Source: Mycolicibacterium moriokaense (GTDB lineage: Bacteria > Actinomycetota > Actinomycetes > Mycobacteriales > Mycobacteriaceae). Taken from it: a DNA stretch of 64,000 nucleotides. Where the stretch lies: assembly GCF_003347205.1 (NCBI RefSeq), contig NZ_QQBJ01000018.1, positions 62,001-126,000 on the forward strand. Reading direction: 5' to 3'. The translations under genes and the position numbers were made by a program. Below the pieces are notes generated by a model. The model was not told where the DNA came from. It was given only the letters and a program-made list of their open reading frames with translations, and ran no database searches. Below, in pieces: positions 1 to 12,607 of the stretch. Position 1 is the stretch's first letter; every line of letters starts with the position of its first letter.

Positions 1-1410
1 GTGGGTCCAGTCGCTGCGGAAGCCAGGCAGCACCGCCTGCAGCTGGGCGTCGGAGAAGCTGCGCGCGTTGCCGTAGTAGCGCTCCTCAAGCGTCTGGCTG
101 CCCCTGTGCAACAGGCTCTTTCCGCGCATGCCTTCGGGCAGCGGGGCCGACACCTTGGCCATCGATCGGCGCACCGGGCCGGGCAGATAGTTGAAAGGCT
201 TGAGCGAGAGGGGTTCCCGGTAGATCGTGTACCCGCCGAACAGTTCGTCGGCGCCCTCGCCGGACAGTACGACCTTGACGTGCTTGCGCGCCTCGCGGGC
301 GATGAAGAACAGCGGCACCAAAGCCGGGTCGGCGACGGGCTCGTCGAGATACCAGACGATCTCGGGCAGCGCGGCGACGAACTCGGCCTGGTTGACCACC
401 TTGGTGACGTGCCGCGCGCCGATCGCCTCGGCCGAGGCCACCGCCACGTCGACCTCGGAGAAGCCCTCGCGCTCGAATCCCGTGGTGAAGGTGATCAGCC
501 GCGGGTTGTGCCGCATCGCCAGCGCGGCGATCGCGGTGGAGTCGATGCCGCCGGACAGGAACGCGCCGACGGTGACATCGGCGCGCATGTGCTTGGCCAC
601 CGAGTCCTCGAGCACGGCGGTGATCTCGTCGTAGCGGCGCTGCTCGGCACCCGCATTGAAGGGTTTCGCGGCGAACTGCGGCCGGAAGTAGCGCGTCACC
701 ACCGGCTTGGCGCCCGGCCGCACCTTCGCGTAGCTGCCGGACTCCAGCCGCCGCACCCCCCGGTGCAGCGTCTCGGGCTCGGGTACGTACTGCAGCACGG
801 TGTAGTGCTGCACGGCGCGCTCGTCGATGCCGACGTCGATGCCCAGTTCGTCGGCGAGCGCGAGCAGGCACTTCTTCTCGCTGCCGACCACTGTGCCCGC
901 CGTGCCCGTCGCCATGAACAGCGGCTTGATCCCGAACGGGTCGCGTGCGCAGAGCAATTCCCGCTCCACGGTGTCCCACAGCGCGAAGGCGAACATGCCC
1001 CGCAGCCGGCTCAACGCATCGGTGCCCCAGTAGTGGTAGGCGGCGATGATCGCCTCGCCGTCGCCGTCGGTGTGAAACGTCGCGTCGTGCGTCGCCGCCA
1101 GTTCCTCGCGCAGCTCCAGGTAGTTGTAGATCTCGCCGTTGAACACCAGCACGTAGCGGTCGGGTGCCTCGGCGGGGCCCCAGCGCAGGGGTTGGTGGCT
1201 GTGCGCGATGTCGATGATCGACAGCCGGTTGAAGCCCAGCACGATGCTTGACGTCGCCGCCCCGGCGGCTCCGACCGCGTCGTCATGCCAGGTGCCGGGC
1301 TCGTCGGGACCGCGATGACGCATCAGATGCGACGCCCCCGACACCGCCTCGACCAGGCTCGCGGAGACATCGGCGGACGGGTCGGTCAGCAGGGCCAGCA
1401 GTCCGCACAC
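1..1410 (-). CDS. asnB: Asparagine synthetase (glutamine-hydrolysing), 3' end outside window
   Basis: Glutamine-dependent asparagine synthetase: amide nitrogen from glutamine is moved to an AMP-activated aspartate in the cytoplasm. The GTG start at 1410 gives Met-Cys-Gly-Leu-Leu, so Cys2 is the N-terminal nucleophile of the class II amidotransferase domain (about residues 1-210). The C-terminal synthetase domain shows the ATP-pyrophosphatase loop SGGIDS near residues 286-291. The window holds 470 codons; family members in mycobacteria are about 650 residues, so roughly 180 C-terminal residues lie left of base 1. The gene is divergent from ctaC across a 193-base gap. In mycobacteria this locus has been connected with amidation of cell-wall diaminopimelate; that role is known of relatives and not visible here. 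Assignment is firm. Confidence 0.93.
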   Translation of the reverse strand, partial: MCGLLALLTDPSADVSASLVEAVSGASHLMRHRGPDEPGTWHDDAVGAAGAATSSIVLGFNRLSIIDIAHSHQPLRWGPAEAPDRYVLVFNGEIYNYLELREELAATHDATFHTDGDGEAIIAAYHYWGTDALSRLRGMFAFALWDTVERELLCARDPFGIKPLFMATGTAGTVVGSEKKCLLALADELGIDVGIDERAVQHYTVLQYVPEPETLHRGVRRLESGSYAKVRPGAKPVVTRYFRPQFAAKPFNAGAEQRRYDEITAVLEDSVAKHMRADVTVGAFLSGGIDSTAIAALAMRHNPRLITFTTGFEREGFSEVDVAVASAEAIGARHVTKVVNQAEFVAALPEIVWYLDEPVADPALVPLFFIAREARKHVKVVLSGEGADELFGGYTIYREPLSLKPFNYLPGPVRRSMAKVSAPLPEGMRGKSLLHRGSQTLEERYYGNARSFSDAQLQAVLPGFRSDWTH

Positions 1411-1603
1411 GGCGCCAGTATGCCGAATCGAAGTCGCGGACGACGCAAGCACCTTCGTGTCGACACGCGACGGGCACCGTTATCTGGAGGTGTGTCGAGA
1501 CCTGCGCCTGTGAACATTCCCCGGTCGCTTCGCTCCTTCCCTCCAGGGTGGTCTACGCTGCGTAGTATTCGGCGTGTTTTACCGACTTCTAGGAGGCTCC
1601 AAC

Positions 1604-2650
1604 GTGACACCTCGCGGACGCAGGGTGGTGGCACGGAGAGCGGCATTGGTGGTCGTCCTTGGCGCGGCCGCGGTGCTGCTCAGCGGGTGTAGCTGGTCGG
1701 AGGTTCTCGGCCTCGGCTGGCCCAAGGGCATCACCCCGGAGGGCCACCTCAACCGCGAGCTGTGGATCGGTTCGGTGATCGCCTCGCTGGTGGTCGGCGT
1801 GATCGTCTGGGGCCTGATCTTCTGGTCGTCGGCGTTTCACCGGCACAAGAAGGGCGACAAGGAACTGCCGCGCCAGTTCGGCTACAACATGCCGCTGGAG
1901 CTGGTCCTGACCGTGGTGCCGTTCCTGATCATCTCGGTGTTGTTCTACTTCACCGTCGTGGTGCAGGAGAAGATGCTGCACAAGGAGCCCAACCCCGAGG
2001 TCGTGATCGACGTGACGGCCTTCCAGTGGAACTGGAAGTTCGGCTATCAGAAGGTCGACTTCGCCGACGGGACGTTCAACTACGACGGCGCCGACCCGGC
2101 CCGCAAGGTGGCGGTCGCCTCGGGTCCGGAGGGCCTCGAGGGCGAGCACGGCGGCGAGTTCGGCACGATCGCGGGCAAGAACCCCGAGGACCGCTCGTAC
2201 CTGAACTTCGACAAGGTCGAGACCCTCGGCACCAGCAACGAGATCCCGATCCTCGTCCTGCCGTCCGACAGGCGCGTCGAGTTCATCATCGCCTCCGCCG
2301 ACGTGATCCACGGCTTCTGGATTCCGGAGTTTCTGTTCAAGCGCGACGTGATGCCCGACCCGAAGCCGAACAACTCCGACAACGTCTTCCAGATCAGCAA
2401 GATCATGAAGACCGGCGCGTTCGTCGGCCGTTGCACGGAGATGTGCGGCACCTACCACTCGATGATGAACTTCGAGCTGCGCGTGGTGGAGCCCAACGAC
2501 TTCAAGGCCTATCTGCAACAGCGCATCGCGGGCAAGACCAACGCCGAGGCCCTGATGGCCATCAACCAGCCGCCGACGGCGATCACCACTCACCCGTTCG
2601 ACACCCGCCGCGGCGAACAGGCGGGCGCACCTCCCCAGGCGAGCAAGTAG
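1604..2650 (+). CDS. ctaC: Cytochrome c oxidase subunit II (CuA subunit), lipoprotein
   Basis: Subunit II of the aa3 oxidase, which takes electrons into the binuclear CuA centre on the outer face of the membrane. A GTG start at 1604 is chosen because a strong TAGGAGG Shine-Dalgarno lies 8 bases upstream; an upstream in-frame start at 1574 lacks one. The 348-residue product has a signal with lipobox LLSGC, two membrane helices (around residues 50-75 and 95-120) and a cupredoxin domain. CuA ligands are His236, Cys277, Glu279, Cys281, His285 and Met288 in the [12 protein letters not shown] motif. ctaF follows after 7 bases, so the two are surely co-transcribed. High confidence. Confidence 0.97.
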   Translation: MTPRGRRVVARRAALVVVLGAAAVLLSGCSWSEVLGLGWPKGITPEGHLNRELWIGSVIASLVVGVIVWGLIFWSSAFHRHKKGDKELPRQFGYNMPLELVLTVVPFLIISVLFYFTVVVQEKMLHKEPNPEVVIDVTAFQWNWKFGYQKVDFADGTFNYDGADPARKVAVASGPEGLEGEHGGEFGTIAGKNPEDRSYLNFDKVETLGTSNEIPILVLPSDRRVEFIIASADVIHGFWIPEFLFKRDVMPDPKPNNSDNVFQISKIMKTGAFVGRCTEMCGTYHSMMNFELRVVEPNDFKAYLQQRIAGKTNAEALMAINQPPTAITTHPFDTRRGEQAGAPPQASK

Positions 2651-2657
2651 GGATCTC

Positions 2658-3077
2658 ATGCACATCGAAGCCAGACTGTTCGAGTTCCTGACCGCGTTCT
2701 TCATTCTGGCCGCCGTGGTCTACGGGGCATTGACGTCGATATTCCAGTACGGCGGCATCGAATGGGCCGGCGTCACCGCGCTGGTGATGACCGCGGGACT
2801 GACGCTGATCACCGGCACCTTCTTCCGTTTCGTGGCGCGCCGCCTGGACACCAGGCCCGAGGACTACGAAGACGCCGAGATCAGTGACGGCGCCGGCGAG
2901 CTCGGCTTCTACAGCCCGCACAGCTGGTGGCCGGTTCTGATCGCGCTGTCGGCCTCCGTCGCGGCCGTCGGCGTTGCCCTGTGGCTGCCGTGGCTGATCG
3001 TGGCGGGCGTGGTCTTCGTGCTCTCCTCGGCGGCCGGCTTGGTCTTCGAGTACTACACCGGCGCCGAGAAGCACTGA
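2658..3077 (+). CDS. ctaF: Cytochrome c oxidase subunit IV, actinobacterial type
   Basis: Small subunit of the actinobacterial aa3 oxidase, 139 residues, the same length I recall for the M. tuberculosis protein. It has four hydrophobic helices arranged as two pairs: one pair near residues 8-28 and 36-60, and one pair in the C-terminal half after a charged loop ([18 protein letters not shown]). The ATG at 2658 follows the ctaC stop by 7 bases with GGGATCTC between, so translation is probably coupled. It ends with an acidic/basic tail (GAEKH). Part of the bcc-aa3 supercomplex with the Qcr genes on the opposite strand. Confidence 0.93.
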   Translation: MHIEARLFEFLTAFFILAAVVYGALTSIFQYGGIEWAGVTALVMTAGLTLITGTFFRFVARRLDTRPEDYEDAEISDGAGELGFYSPHSWWPVLIALSASVAAVGVALWLPWLIVAGVVFVLSSAAGLVFEYYTGAEKH

Positions 3078-3227
3078 CACAAGGTCACAGCTGGGCTTCA
3101 GTTGGTCACCCACCGCGCTGCGCGAATTCATTCCGTTTTCGGTTTGGGTAGGGTTGCCGAGGCCGTACAAGTCGCTGTCAGCCGCTTGCTGTCGCGCCGA
3201 TGAAGTAGTGGAGAAGGATAGGCGTAA

Positions 3228-4097
3228 ATGAGCGGGCCGAATCCCCCAGGGCCGGACTCCGAAGGGGCCGACGACCTCGACAATGAACCGGCTGAGCAGA
3301 CCCCGGACGACGACGCCCCCCGGGACGCCACCGGCGAGACCGATATTCACTCGCAGGCCTATTCGGCGCCCGAGTCCGAGCAGTTCACAGCCGGACCCTA
3401 TGTGCCCGCGGACCCCGACCTCTACGACTACGACGAGTTCGACAAGACGACGGTCGTCGACACCGGCAGGCCGCCGCGCTGGCCGTGGGTGGTCGGCGTC
3501 GTCGCGATCATCGCCGCCATCTCGCTGGTGGTGTCCGTCTCGCTGCTGGTGATGGGCACGGAGTCGGACAACCTGGCCACGCCGGGCACCAGTACGACGA
3601 CGTCGGCGCCGCCCGTGCAGGACGAGATCACCACGACGACCCCGCCGCCACCGCCGCCACCGCCGCCGCCGAGTTCGGAGGAACCGCCGCCCCCGCCGCC
3701 GGAGACCGTGACGGTGACCGAGCCGCCGCCGCCCGCCCCCGCACCGCCGGCCGAGGAGCCTGCGCCGCCCCCGCCGGCGGAAACCTCGGCCCCCGCACCG
3801 CCGCCCACGACCACCACGCGCTCCGGTCCGCGCCAGGTGACTTACTCGGTGACGGGCACGAAGGCGCCCGGCGACATCATCACCGTCACGTATGTCGACG
3901 CGTCGGGCCGCAGCCGCACGCAGCGCAACGTCTACATCCCGTGGTCGCTCACGGTGACGCCGATCTCGCAGTCCGAGGTGGGCTCGGTGCAGGCGTCGAG
4001 CCTGTTTCTGGTTTCCCGGCTGAATTGCTCGATCACCACCAGCGACGGCACCGTACTGTCTTCCAATACCGGCAACTCCGCACAGACAAGCTGCTGA
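3228..4097 (+). CDS. mmpS3: MmpS3-like membrane protein with proline-rich stalk
   Basis: 289-residue type II membrane protein of the MmpS family. Residues 1-83 are acidic and cytoplasmic, residues about 86-108 form one membrane helix, then comes a Thr/Pro-rich periplasmic stalk with an unbroken run of ten prolines and a [10 protein letters not shown] segment. The C-terminal ~95 residues form the MmpS beta-sandwich domain with two late cysteines (NCSITT... and the terminal TSC) that could form a disulfide. ATG at 3228 follows GGAGAAGGA. Unlike most mmpS genes it has no adjacent mmpL. Family members are linked to envelope lipid export and, for MmpS3, to growth and cell-wall processes; the exact function is not settled. 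Confidence 0.88.
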   Translation: MSGPNPPGPDSEGADDLDNEPAEQTPDDDAPRDATGETDIHSQAYSAPESEQFTAGPYVPADPDLYDYDEFDKTTVVDTGRPPRWPWVVGVVAIIAAISLVVSVSLLVMGTESDNLATPGTSTTTSAPPVQDEITTTTPPPPPPPPPPSSEEPPPPPPETVTVTEPPPPAPAPPAEEPAPPPPAETSAPAPPPTTTTRSGPRQVTYSVTGTKAPGDIITVTYVDASGRSRTQRNVYIPWSLTVTPISQSEVGSVQASSLFLVSRLNCSITTSDGTVLSSNTGNSAQTSC

Positions 4098-4786
4098 TGA
4101 CATACAACGCTGGGGTCCGCCCCACCTCCGGGGCCCGCTCGCGGCTGGATCCGACGTCGGCCGACGCCGAGAACGTGGATCGAATTCTGCTCGGCGTGTG
4201 CGCGGCGATCTGGCTCGGCGTGCTGGGTTCCGCGGTGGCCGCCACGGTTGCGCTGGTCGACCTCGGCAGCGGACACCGGGAGTCGTCGTCCAGCGACTCG
4301 GGCACACCGTGGCTGCTGTACGGCGTGATCGCGGTCTCGGCGCTCGTCATCGTGGGCGCCATCCCGCTGCTGGTCCGCGCCCGGCGTGCGGCGCTCGACG
4401 AACCGCGCGGCGGGGCCAGACCGGCCGACGGCCGATCACAAGCGCAGCGCGCACCTGAGCCGCGCACCCAGCATCTGCGGTCGCCTCAGGGCGCGCCCGC
4501 CGCGCCGGCCCGGCAGCGCAGCGTCTACCCGTCGTCGGCGGCGATCAGCACGTTCGACGCCGCGCTACCGCCCGCCGTGGACCGGGTCTGGCTACGCTGC
4601 GCGGTGGTCATCGCGTCCGCCATGGGCTTGGCGCTGTTGGCCATCGGCATCGCGACCTACCTGATGGCCGCAGGCCACGACACGTTCTCCTGGGCCGCTT
4701 ACGTCGTGGCAGGGCTGATCACGCTGGCCATGCCCGCCGCGCCCTGGATCTACCTGCGCCAGCTACACGAGCTCGTCGACAGCTGA
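4097..4786 (+). CDS. DUF2561-type membrane protein (Rv2197c-like)
   Basis: 229-residue predicted integral membrane protein, conserved in mycobacteria at this position, function unknown. Its ATG at 4097 shares one base with the mmpS3 stop (TGATG), so the two are translationally coupled. Four hydrophobic helices are visible in two pairs: around residues 29-53 and 72-96, then after a Pro/Arg/Gln-rich linker of about 70 residues, around 167-190 and 196-218. The linker (AQRAPEPRTQHLRSPQ and onward) looks disordered. It ends 5 bases before the qcrB stop on the other strand. Confidence 0.82.
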   Translation: MTYNAGVRPTSGARSRLDPTSADAENVDRILLGVCAAIWLGVLGSAVAATVALVDLGSGHRESSSSDSGTPWLLYGVIAVSALVIVGAIPLLVRARRAALDEPRGGARPADGRSQAQRAPEPRTQHLRSPQGAPAAPARQRSVYPSSAAISTFDAALPPAVDRVWLRCAVVIASAMGLALLAIGIATYLMAAGHDTFSWAAYVVAGLITLAMPAAPWIYLRQLHELVDS

Positions 4787-4791
4787 GCGGG

Positions 4792-6516
4792 TCAGTGCCC
4801 GTTCGTCGAGCCGTTCCCGTTGGAGCCGTGGCCGTTTGAACCGTGCCCGTTGGACGAGCCGTTGCGCTCCTGGTGCTCGCGTAGCGCGGTGAGCGCCTTG
4901 CGTTCTCCGGCGTGCTCCGCCTCGGCCAACGCGTCGTGCTGGTCGACCGGATCGGCGGTCAGGAAGCTGCCGGAACCGGGAGCTCCCGCCAAACCGAGCT
5001 TGTTCATCCGCTTGGGCACCGCTGCGCCCTGGTATGCCAACGGAATCGGGTGGCCGTGCTCGTCGACCGGCCCCAACGGCTGGTGCAGCTCGATGTAGGC
5101 ACCGTGCGGCAGCCGCTTGATGATGCCGGTCTCGATACCGTGCTCGAGCACCGCGCGGTCGCTGCGCTGCAGGCCGATGGCCCACCGGTAGGCGATGTAG
5201 TAGACGATCGCGGGCACCACGATCATGCCGATACGACCGATCCACGTCGTCGCGTTCAACGAGATGTGGAACTTCAGCGCGATGATGTCGTTCATCGCAC
5301 TTAGCGTGAGCACCATGTAGAACGCGATCGCCATCGACCCGATTGCGGTGCGCACCGGGGCATCTCGCGGCCGCTGCAACAGGTTGTGGTGCGCCTTGTC
5401 GCCGGTGAACCGCTGCTCCAGGAAGGGCCACGCGGGAAGCAGCATGAACACCACGCCCATCAGCAGCGCCACCCACACCGGTGAGGGAATGGTGTGGTTG
5501 CCGAAGTAGATCTCCCACGGCGGGAAGATGCGGGCCAGGCCCTCCGTCCACATCATGTAGAAGTCCGGCTGGCTGCCCGCCGACACGTGAGAGGGCTTGT
5601 ACGGGCCGAGTTGCCAGATCGGGTTGATCTGCAGCAGGCCGCCCATCAGGCCGAGCATGCCGGTCGTCAACGCGAAGAAGGCGCCGGACTTGACAGCGAA
5701 CACCGGCATCACCCGCACGCCGACGACGTTCGTCTCGGTGCGGCCGGGTCCGGGGAACTGCGTGTGCTTCTGGAACCACACCAGCGCCAGGTGCGCGCCG
5801 ATCAGCGCCAGGATGATTCCCGGGATCAGGAGGATGTGCAGGCCGTACATTCGCGGCAGGATGACGCCGGCGGCCGAGCAGTCGTATCCCACTCCGCCGC
5901 AGGGGAAGTCACCGCCGAACAGCGCCCAGTGCAACCAGGTGCCGATCACCGGCATGCCGAGCGTGATCGAGGACAGCGCGGCGCGCAGCCCGATGCCGGA
6001 CAGCAGGTCGTCGGGCAGCGAGTAGCCGAAGTAGCCCTCGAACATCGCCAGGATCAGCAGCAGCGAGCCGATCACCCAGTTGGTCTCCCGCGGACGCCGG
6101 AACGCGCCGGTGAAGAAGATGCGGGCCAGGTGCACCATGATGGCCGCGGCGAACAGCAGTGCGGCCCAGTGGTGTACCTGGCGGACGAACAGGCCGCCGC
6201 GAATCTCGAAGCTGATGTCCAGCGTCGAGGCGTAGGCCTTCGACATCTCGATGCCGCGCAGGGGTTGGTAGACGCCCTGGTAGGTGACGTCGGTCATCGA
6301 CGGGTCGAAGAACAGCGTCAGGTACACACCGGTGAGCAGCAGGACGATGAAGCTGTACAACGCGATCTCACCCAGCAGGAAAGACCAGTGGGTGGGGAAC
6401 ACCTTGTTGAGCTGTCGGCGAACCGCCGCCGAGGGGTGGTAGCGGGAGTCGATGGCGTCGCCTTGGGAGGCGGCGATCTCGGCGAGGCTCGGTGGTTTCG
6501 GCAGTTTCGGACTCAT
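4792..6516 (-). CDS. qcrB: Menaquinol-cytochrome c reductase cytochrome b subunit
   Basis: Cytochrome b of the actinobacterial bcc complex: oxidises menaquinol at the Qp site and carries two b haems. It is the target of imidazopyridine inhibitors such as Q203 in M. tuberculosis. The 574-residue product keeps the N-terminal haem histidine region ([32 protein letters not shown], given here only as family landmark: HHW and HLARIFF) and a PEWY-region equivalent. The actinobacterial C-terminal extension ends in a Ser/Asn/Gly/His low-complexity tail ([14 protein letters not shown]). ATG at 6516 overlaps the qcrA stop as ATGA. Last gene of ctaE-qcrC-qcrA-qcrB. Confidence 0.96.
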   Translation of the reverse strand: MSPKLPKPPSLAEIAASQGDAIDSRYHPSAAVRRQLNKVFPTHWSFLLGEIALYSFIVLLLTGVYLTLFFDPSMTDVTYQGVYQPLRGIEMSKAYASTLDISFEIRGGLFVRQVHHWAALLFAAAIMVHLARIFFTGAFRRPRETNWVIGSLLLILAMFEGYFGYSLPDDLLSGIGLRAALSSITLGMPVIGTWLHWALFGGDFPCGGVGYDCSAAGVILPRMYGLHILLIPGIILALIGAHLALVWFQKHTQFPGPGRTETNVVGVRVMPVFAVKSGAFFALTTGMLGLMGGLLQINPIWQLGPYKPSHVSAGSQPDFYMMWTEGLARIFPPWEIYFGNHTIPSPVWVALLMGVVFMLLPAWPFLEQRFTGDKAHHNLLQRPRDAPVRTAIGSMAIAFYMVLTLSAMNDIIALKFHISLNATTWIGRIGMIVVPAIVYYIAYRWAIGLQRSDRAVLEHGIETGIIKRLPHGAYIELHQPLGPVDEHGHPIPLAYQGAAVPKRMNKLGLAGAPGSGSFLTADPVDQHDALAEAEHAGERKALTALREHQERNGSSNGHGSNGHGSNGNGSTNGH

Positions 6517-7733
6517 GCTGTTGTCTTCCGTTCCCAGAATGCCGGACCGACGGGCTCGATGAAGTCGCCGTTGGCGACCAGATACCCGTCCTTGTCAATG
6601 GTGACGGGCAACTGCGCAAGGGCGCGCGCAGCTGGACCGAATATGGGTTTCGCGAAGTGCAGCGCATCGAACTGGGACTGGTGGCACGGGCACAGGATGC
6701 GATAGGTCTGCTGCTCGTAAAGCGAACAGGGGCAACCCAAGTGCGAGCACACCTTGGTGAAGGCGAACAGATCGCCGAAGTTGAAGCTCTCCTGGCCCTG
6801 ACGCTTGACGACCCGGTGCATGTCGCCCGGCTTGATGCGGATGAGCATCACCGGGTTGCGGACACCCATCATGATCTCGTTGAGCCGGTGGTGCGACTCG
6901 GTGGTGGTGCCGTCGCCGTCGGACTCCCGCCACGGGAACACGGTCTCCATGCCGCCGGCGTCGATGTCCTCCGGGCGCATCTTGACCAGGGGAGCGCCAC
7001 GGCCGATGTCGCCGGTGGCGCGGGCCATGTAGATGGTCTCGCCCTTGAATCGCGGGGTCCATCCCGACGTCCACAGCACGGCCTTCTTGCCGTCGGCGGT
7101 CGGAACCACCGGCTTCCACGGGTTCTTGATCAGGCCGCCGATGAATGCGACCAGGGTGCCCACGCCGAACGCACCGAGACCGATGCCGAGCGAGAGCCCG
7201 ATCATCTTGCGCCGCTTGATCGTCGAGCTTTCCAGTGCGTCGGTGAGGTTGGCCGCGATGGTCTTGCGCTGAATCTCGGGGGAGCGGCCGTCGTGCCGGT
7301 CCTGGATGCTGATCTCTTCGGGGATGAACTTCTTCTGGAACAGCACCGCGCCGATGCCGATGGCCAGGATGGACAGCCCGAACGTCAGCCCGTACAGCGG
7401 GGTGGCCAGGTCGTACCAGATGTGGCCCTCGGTCTGCTTGCCCCTGTACTCCCACGGCCAGAACACGAAGACCAGCAACAGGGCGAGGCCCGAAAAGCCG
7501 CCCAGCAGAAGCCAATTGGCCACTGAGCGCTCCGCGCGCTTCTCGGCCTTGGTGCCCTCGACGGGCCAGCGCTCCTCCTTGTAGACGATCTCGACACCGT
7601 CGAGTTTGCCGCCGAGTTCGAGGAGTTCCTCGCGCGACATCGACTGCAGGTCGGCGTCGCTGGGCTGGCCGGGAACACCCGTCTGGCCGGGAGTGTCCGA
7701 ACCCTTGTCCGTGCCTGGCGTGTGCTCACTCAT
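6513..7733 (-). CDS. qcrA: Menaquinol-cytochrome c reductase Rieske iron-sulfur subunit
   Basis: Rieske 2Fe-2S protein of the bcc complex. The ATG at 7733 forms an ATGA overlap with the qcrC stop, giving 406 residues and favouring this start over an in-frame ATG at 7751. Actinobacterial QcrA has three N-terminal membrane helices, seen here in the first half ([18 protein letters not shown] and two more). The cluster-binding region is in the C-terminal domain: Cys329 and His331 in CSHLGC, Cys348 and His351 in CPCHQS, with Cys334 and Cys350 positioned for the stabilising disulfide. It sits between qcrC and qcrB with four-base overlaps at both ends. Confidence 0.97.
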   Translation of the reverse strand: MSEHTPGTDKGSDTPGQTGVPGQPSDADLQSMSREELLELGGKLDGVEIVYKEERWPVEGTKAEKRAERSVANWLLLGGFSGLALLLVFVFWPWEYRGKQTEGHIWYDLATPLYGLTFGLSILAIGIGAVLFQKKFIPEEISIQDRHDGRSPEIQRKTIAANLTDALESSTIKRRKMIGLSLGIGLGAFGVGTLVAFIGGLIKNPWKPVVPTADGKKAVLWTSGWTPRFKGETIYMARATGDIGRGAPLVKMRPEDIDAGGMETVFPWRESDGDGTTTESHHRLNEIMMGVRNPVMLIRIKPGDMHRVVKRQGQESFNFGDLFAFTKVCSHLGCPCSLYEQQTYRILCPCHQSQFDALHFAKPIFGPAARALAQLPVTIDKDGYLVANGDFIEPVGPAFWERKTTA

Positions 7734-8563
7734 GCGCGGGCTCCGATCCACAGCGCCGCTCCGACGACGGCGACGATGCCGATGATCCAGATGGCCATGC
7801 CCTCGGAGGTGGGTCCGAATCCGCCGAGGCCGTAGCCGCCGGGGTTGGGCGCCTCCGACGCCATCCGCACGTAGGCGACGATGTCTCGCTTCTCCTCGGG
7901 GGACAGTTGGCGGTCGGAGAACTTCGGCATGTTCTGCGGGCCGGTCAGCATGGCGGCATAGATCTGTGCGGGTTCGGCGCCGCCGAGATCGGGGGCGTAC
8001 TTACCCGAGGACAACGCGCCGCCCTTGCCGGTGAAGTTGTGGCAGGACGAGCAGTTCAGCCGGAACAGGTCGCCGCCGCGGGCCACGTTGTCGCCGATCA
8101 GCGACTCCGAGGCGATCTGGCCGTTCTGGTCCCGCGGAACCTGGGGGCCGCCGCCGTTGGCCTGCACGTAGGCGCCGATCGCGTCGATCTGGGCCTCGTC
8201 GAATTGCGGCGGCTTCTGCGGTGCCTGCGCTTCACCGCGCATCGCAGGCATCCGGCCGGTGGACACCTGGAAGTACACGGCCGCTTCACCGACGCCGATC
8301 AGGCTGGGCCCGCGATCGGTGACACCCTGCAGGTTGATGCCGTGGCAGGTCACACACGAGGTGTCGAAGAGTTCCTTGCCGGTGCGCAGCATCGCCGAGG
8401 CCGATTCGTCGGCCACGGCGACTTGCGGCGTCGGGGTCAAGGTGGCGGCGAGGCCACCGGCTATCCCCAGGCCGACCAGCAACAGCACCGCCGCCGAAAG
8501 TCGCCGACGAAGACGACGGCGACGCACTGTCGCCGTCGGTCCGGCACCCCGGTTCAATGTCAT
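7730..8563 (-). CDS. qcrC: Menaquinol-cytochrome c reductase dihaem cytochrome c subunit
   Basis: Dihaem cytochrome cc subunit that hands electrons from the Rieske protein straight to CuA of the oxidase, replacing a soluble cytochrome c. The start at 8563 is chosen for its GAGAAGGGG Shine-Dalgarno; the open frame extends further upstream but that part is the reverse shadow of ctaE. The 277-residue protein has an N-terminal helix after an Arg-rich stretch, haem sites Cys70-x-x-Cys73-His74 (CVTCH) and Cys171-x-x-Cys174-His175 (CSSCH), and a C-terminal anchor helix. It starts about 50 bases after ctaE and overlaps qcrA by four bases. Confidence 0.97.
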   Translation of the reverse strand: MTLNRGAGPTATVRRRRLRRRLSAAVLLLVGLGIAGGLAATLTPTPQVAVADESASAMLRTGKELFDTSCVTCHGINLQGVTDRGPSLIGVGEAAVYFQVSTGRMPAMRGEAQAPQKPPQFDEAQIDAIGAYVQANGGGPQVPRDQNGQIASESLIGDNVARGGDLFRLNCSSCHNFTGKGGALSSGKYAPDLGGAEPAQIYAAMLTGPQNMPKFSDRQLSPEEKRDIVAYVRMASEAPNPGGYGLGGFGPTSEGMAIWIIGIVAVVGAALWIGARA

Positions 8564-8613
8564 CGAACCCCTTCTCCTCGGCCAGTGGGTCATCCGACTC
8601 CTCGGCGAACCGA

Positions 8614-10376
<1,763 letters not shown>

Positions 10377-12228
10377 CGAGCCCGACGAGCCCATGGTGCC
10401 CCGCGGGCCCAGCTCGGCGTCGGCGAGCCGCGCGGACCTGGCCGAGGCGGCCCATGGCGCCCATCGTCCCGCGCAGCCGAGGGGCGACGCCCAGCCGGGC
10501 TCGGCGCGCACGATGCGGACACCCGGGCGGTCAAGCCAGCGCATGATCAAGGCGACCTCTTCGACGAGCGCCCCGCCCAGTGGCGCGGGCACAGGCAGAA
10601 TCGCCTGGGCCGCAGCGCTTATCGCGTCGACCACCGGCATCGGTGGCACACCGCGGCGCGCCACCCCCGCGGCGGCCAGCTGTCCATGCCGGACCACCGC
10701 CAGATGCCACCCCCCGTCGCCGTCGGGGCGCGCGGCGACCAGTTCGGTGACCGACGACAGTGCGCGCAGCCGCTGACCCCGCCACAGCACGTCGATCGCC
10801 GCGGCGGCGTGGTCCCGCAGCCGGGCGGCGGTCTCGTAGCGGTTGCGCGACGCCAGTTCGCCGATGTGGGTGAGCACCGCCGACAGCGCGTCGTTCTCGA
10901 CACCGTCGATCAGCGCCGCCGCCCGCCGCGGCGCCTGCGCGTAGTCGGCCGCGGGCACGTCGCGGGCCGCCGGACACGGCGCCAGCTCCCGTTCCGGGCA
11001 GGCGGGCCCGTGGTGCGCGGACCGAGCGATGCGGTTGGTGCAGGTGCGCAGCCCGGTGAAGCGGGCGAGCAGATCCGCGGTCTCGACGGCGTCGGCGCGC
11101 GAGCGGAACGGTCCGACCGCCCTGTCGCCTTTCGGCGTGCGCACGATCGACAGCCGCGGGAACGCCTCGTCGGTCAGCACGATCCACCACCACCGCTGCG
11201 GGAACTTCGACCGGCGGTTGTAGGGCGGCGCGTGCGCCGCCAGCAGCCGCAGCTCGCGCACCCCCGCCTCGAGATCGTGTGCGCACTCGACGTGATCCAT
11301 CGCGGTGGCCAGCGCGACCATCTCCTTGATCCGCGGCCGCGAGTCGGAGCCGTTGAAGTACTGGCCTGCGCGCCGGCGCAGATCGACCGCCGTGCCGACG
11401 TACAGCACCTCGTCGGCGGGCCCGCGAAACAGGTAGACGCCGGGCCGGTGCGGAAGGTTCGCGGCCAGTACCCGCTTGCGGCGCTGCTGCGGCGACACGT
11501 CGGGCAGATACGAGCGCAGCTCGGTGTAGGTGTGCACGCCCTGGTTGCCGACCCGCTCGATGAGCCCGTGCAGGACGTCGACGGTGGCCCGCGCGTCGTC
11601 GAGCGCGCGGTGCGTCGGCGTGGTGGCGGCGCCGAAAAGCCGGGCCAGCGCGGACAGCCGCACGCTCGGGGCCTCGTCGCGGGTCAGCACGCGGCGGGCC
11701 AACCGGACGGTGCACAGCACCGGCGGGCGCGGCCACGCGATCTGACAGCGCTCCGCGGCGGCGCGAAGGAAGCCGATGTCGAACCCCGCGTTGTGAGCGA
11801 CCAACACCGCGCCGCGGGAGAACTCCAAGAACGCGGGCAGCACTGCGTCGATCGTCGGCGCGTTGCGCACCATCGCGGAGGTGATGCCGGTGAGTTCGAC
11901 GATCTGCGGTGGGATGCTGCGGCCGGGATCCACCAGCGTGGCCAGCTCGCCGAGCACCGCCCCGCCGCGCACCTTCACCGCGCCGATCTCGGTGATGGCG
12001 TCGGCGTTGCCGCCCTGACCGGTCGCGCGCCCGCCGGTGGTCTCGAGGTCGACGACGACGAAGGTGGTCTCCCGCAGTGACGGGTCGGCCAGCGGATCCA
12101 CATCGGCGAAGCTGAGCTGGCCCATGCGCTGACGGTAGGCACTGCGACCGACAGCCGGCCCTCGCCACGCTGGAGATGTCGGTGCCTGCCGATACCGTGC
12201 GGCTAACACCGAACGAGAGGACGGTCAG

Positions 12229-12453
12229 ATGGACGAGACCTGCGACACCGGCGCGGTGACCATCGACTGCGATGACTGCGCGGTCCGCGGCCCCGGCTGC
12301 AAGGACTGCGTCGTCAGCGTGTTGCTCGGCGTCCCCGAGACTCTGCTGGACGACGAGCGCGCGGCGTTGGAGGTGCTCGCCGAGGCGGGCCTGGCACCGC
12401 GGTTGAGATTGGTTCCGATCCACCGGCACGGCGGCCCGGGGGTCGTCGCCTGA
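12229..12453 (+). CDS. Small cysteine-rich protein, function unknown
   Basis: 74-residue product starting ATG at 12229 after GAGAGGACGGTC. The N-terminal half carries five cysteines: CDTGAVTIDCDDCAVRGPGC plus one more three residues on (KDC). The later ones form two close pairs (CDDC and CKDC), a plausible metal or Fe-S site. The C-terminal half is a leucine/valine-rich helix-forming segment. I do not recognise the family beyond a conserved mycobacterial hypothetical. It lies between the exonuclease gene (divergent) and ripC (same strand, 154 bases further). Codon use resembles its neighbours, supporting it as a real gene. Confidence 0.7.
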   Translation: MDETCDTGAVTIDCDDCAVRGPGCKDCVVSVLLGVPETLLDDERAALEVLAEAGLAPRLRLVPIHRHGGPGVVA

Positions 12454-12518
12454 CGACACGCCCAGCAACGGATTGCGTCCGAAAAACTCTGAGAGGCTGT
12501 TAAATTTGCGTCTCTTGT

Positions 12519-12566
12519 TTGGACAACGCCGATGCCGTTTCGTAACCTGTCTGAGACCTAAGACAG
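12519..12566 (+). promoter_or_regulatory. Candidate ripC promoter with adjacent inverted repeat
   Basis: In the 154-base gap before ripC, TTGGAC at 12519-12524 and TAACCT at 12543-12548 are spaced 18 bases apart and resemble mycobacterial -35 and TANNNT -10 elements. Overlapping the -10 is an inverted repeat CTGTCT (12547-12552) / AGACAG (12561-12566), placed to act as an operator or a short 5' UTR hairpin. The region is locally AT-richer than its surroundings. Assigned by pattern only. Confidence 0.35.
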
Positions 12567-12607
12567 TTCGGGGCGACTCGCCGACGGCAGTTTGAGGACG
12601 CAAAATC

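Noticed and set aside
1-1251. 416-codon open frame on the plus strand
   Set aside because: It is the antisense shadow of asnB; the translation is Arg/Gly/Val-rich with no motif, while the minus strand gives a clear asparagine synthetase.
12454-12607. Possible c-di-AMP (ydaO-type) riboswitch before ripC
   Set aside because: NlpC/P60 genes in Actinobacteria often carry one, but the gap is short and I could not find the conserved core sequences.
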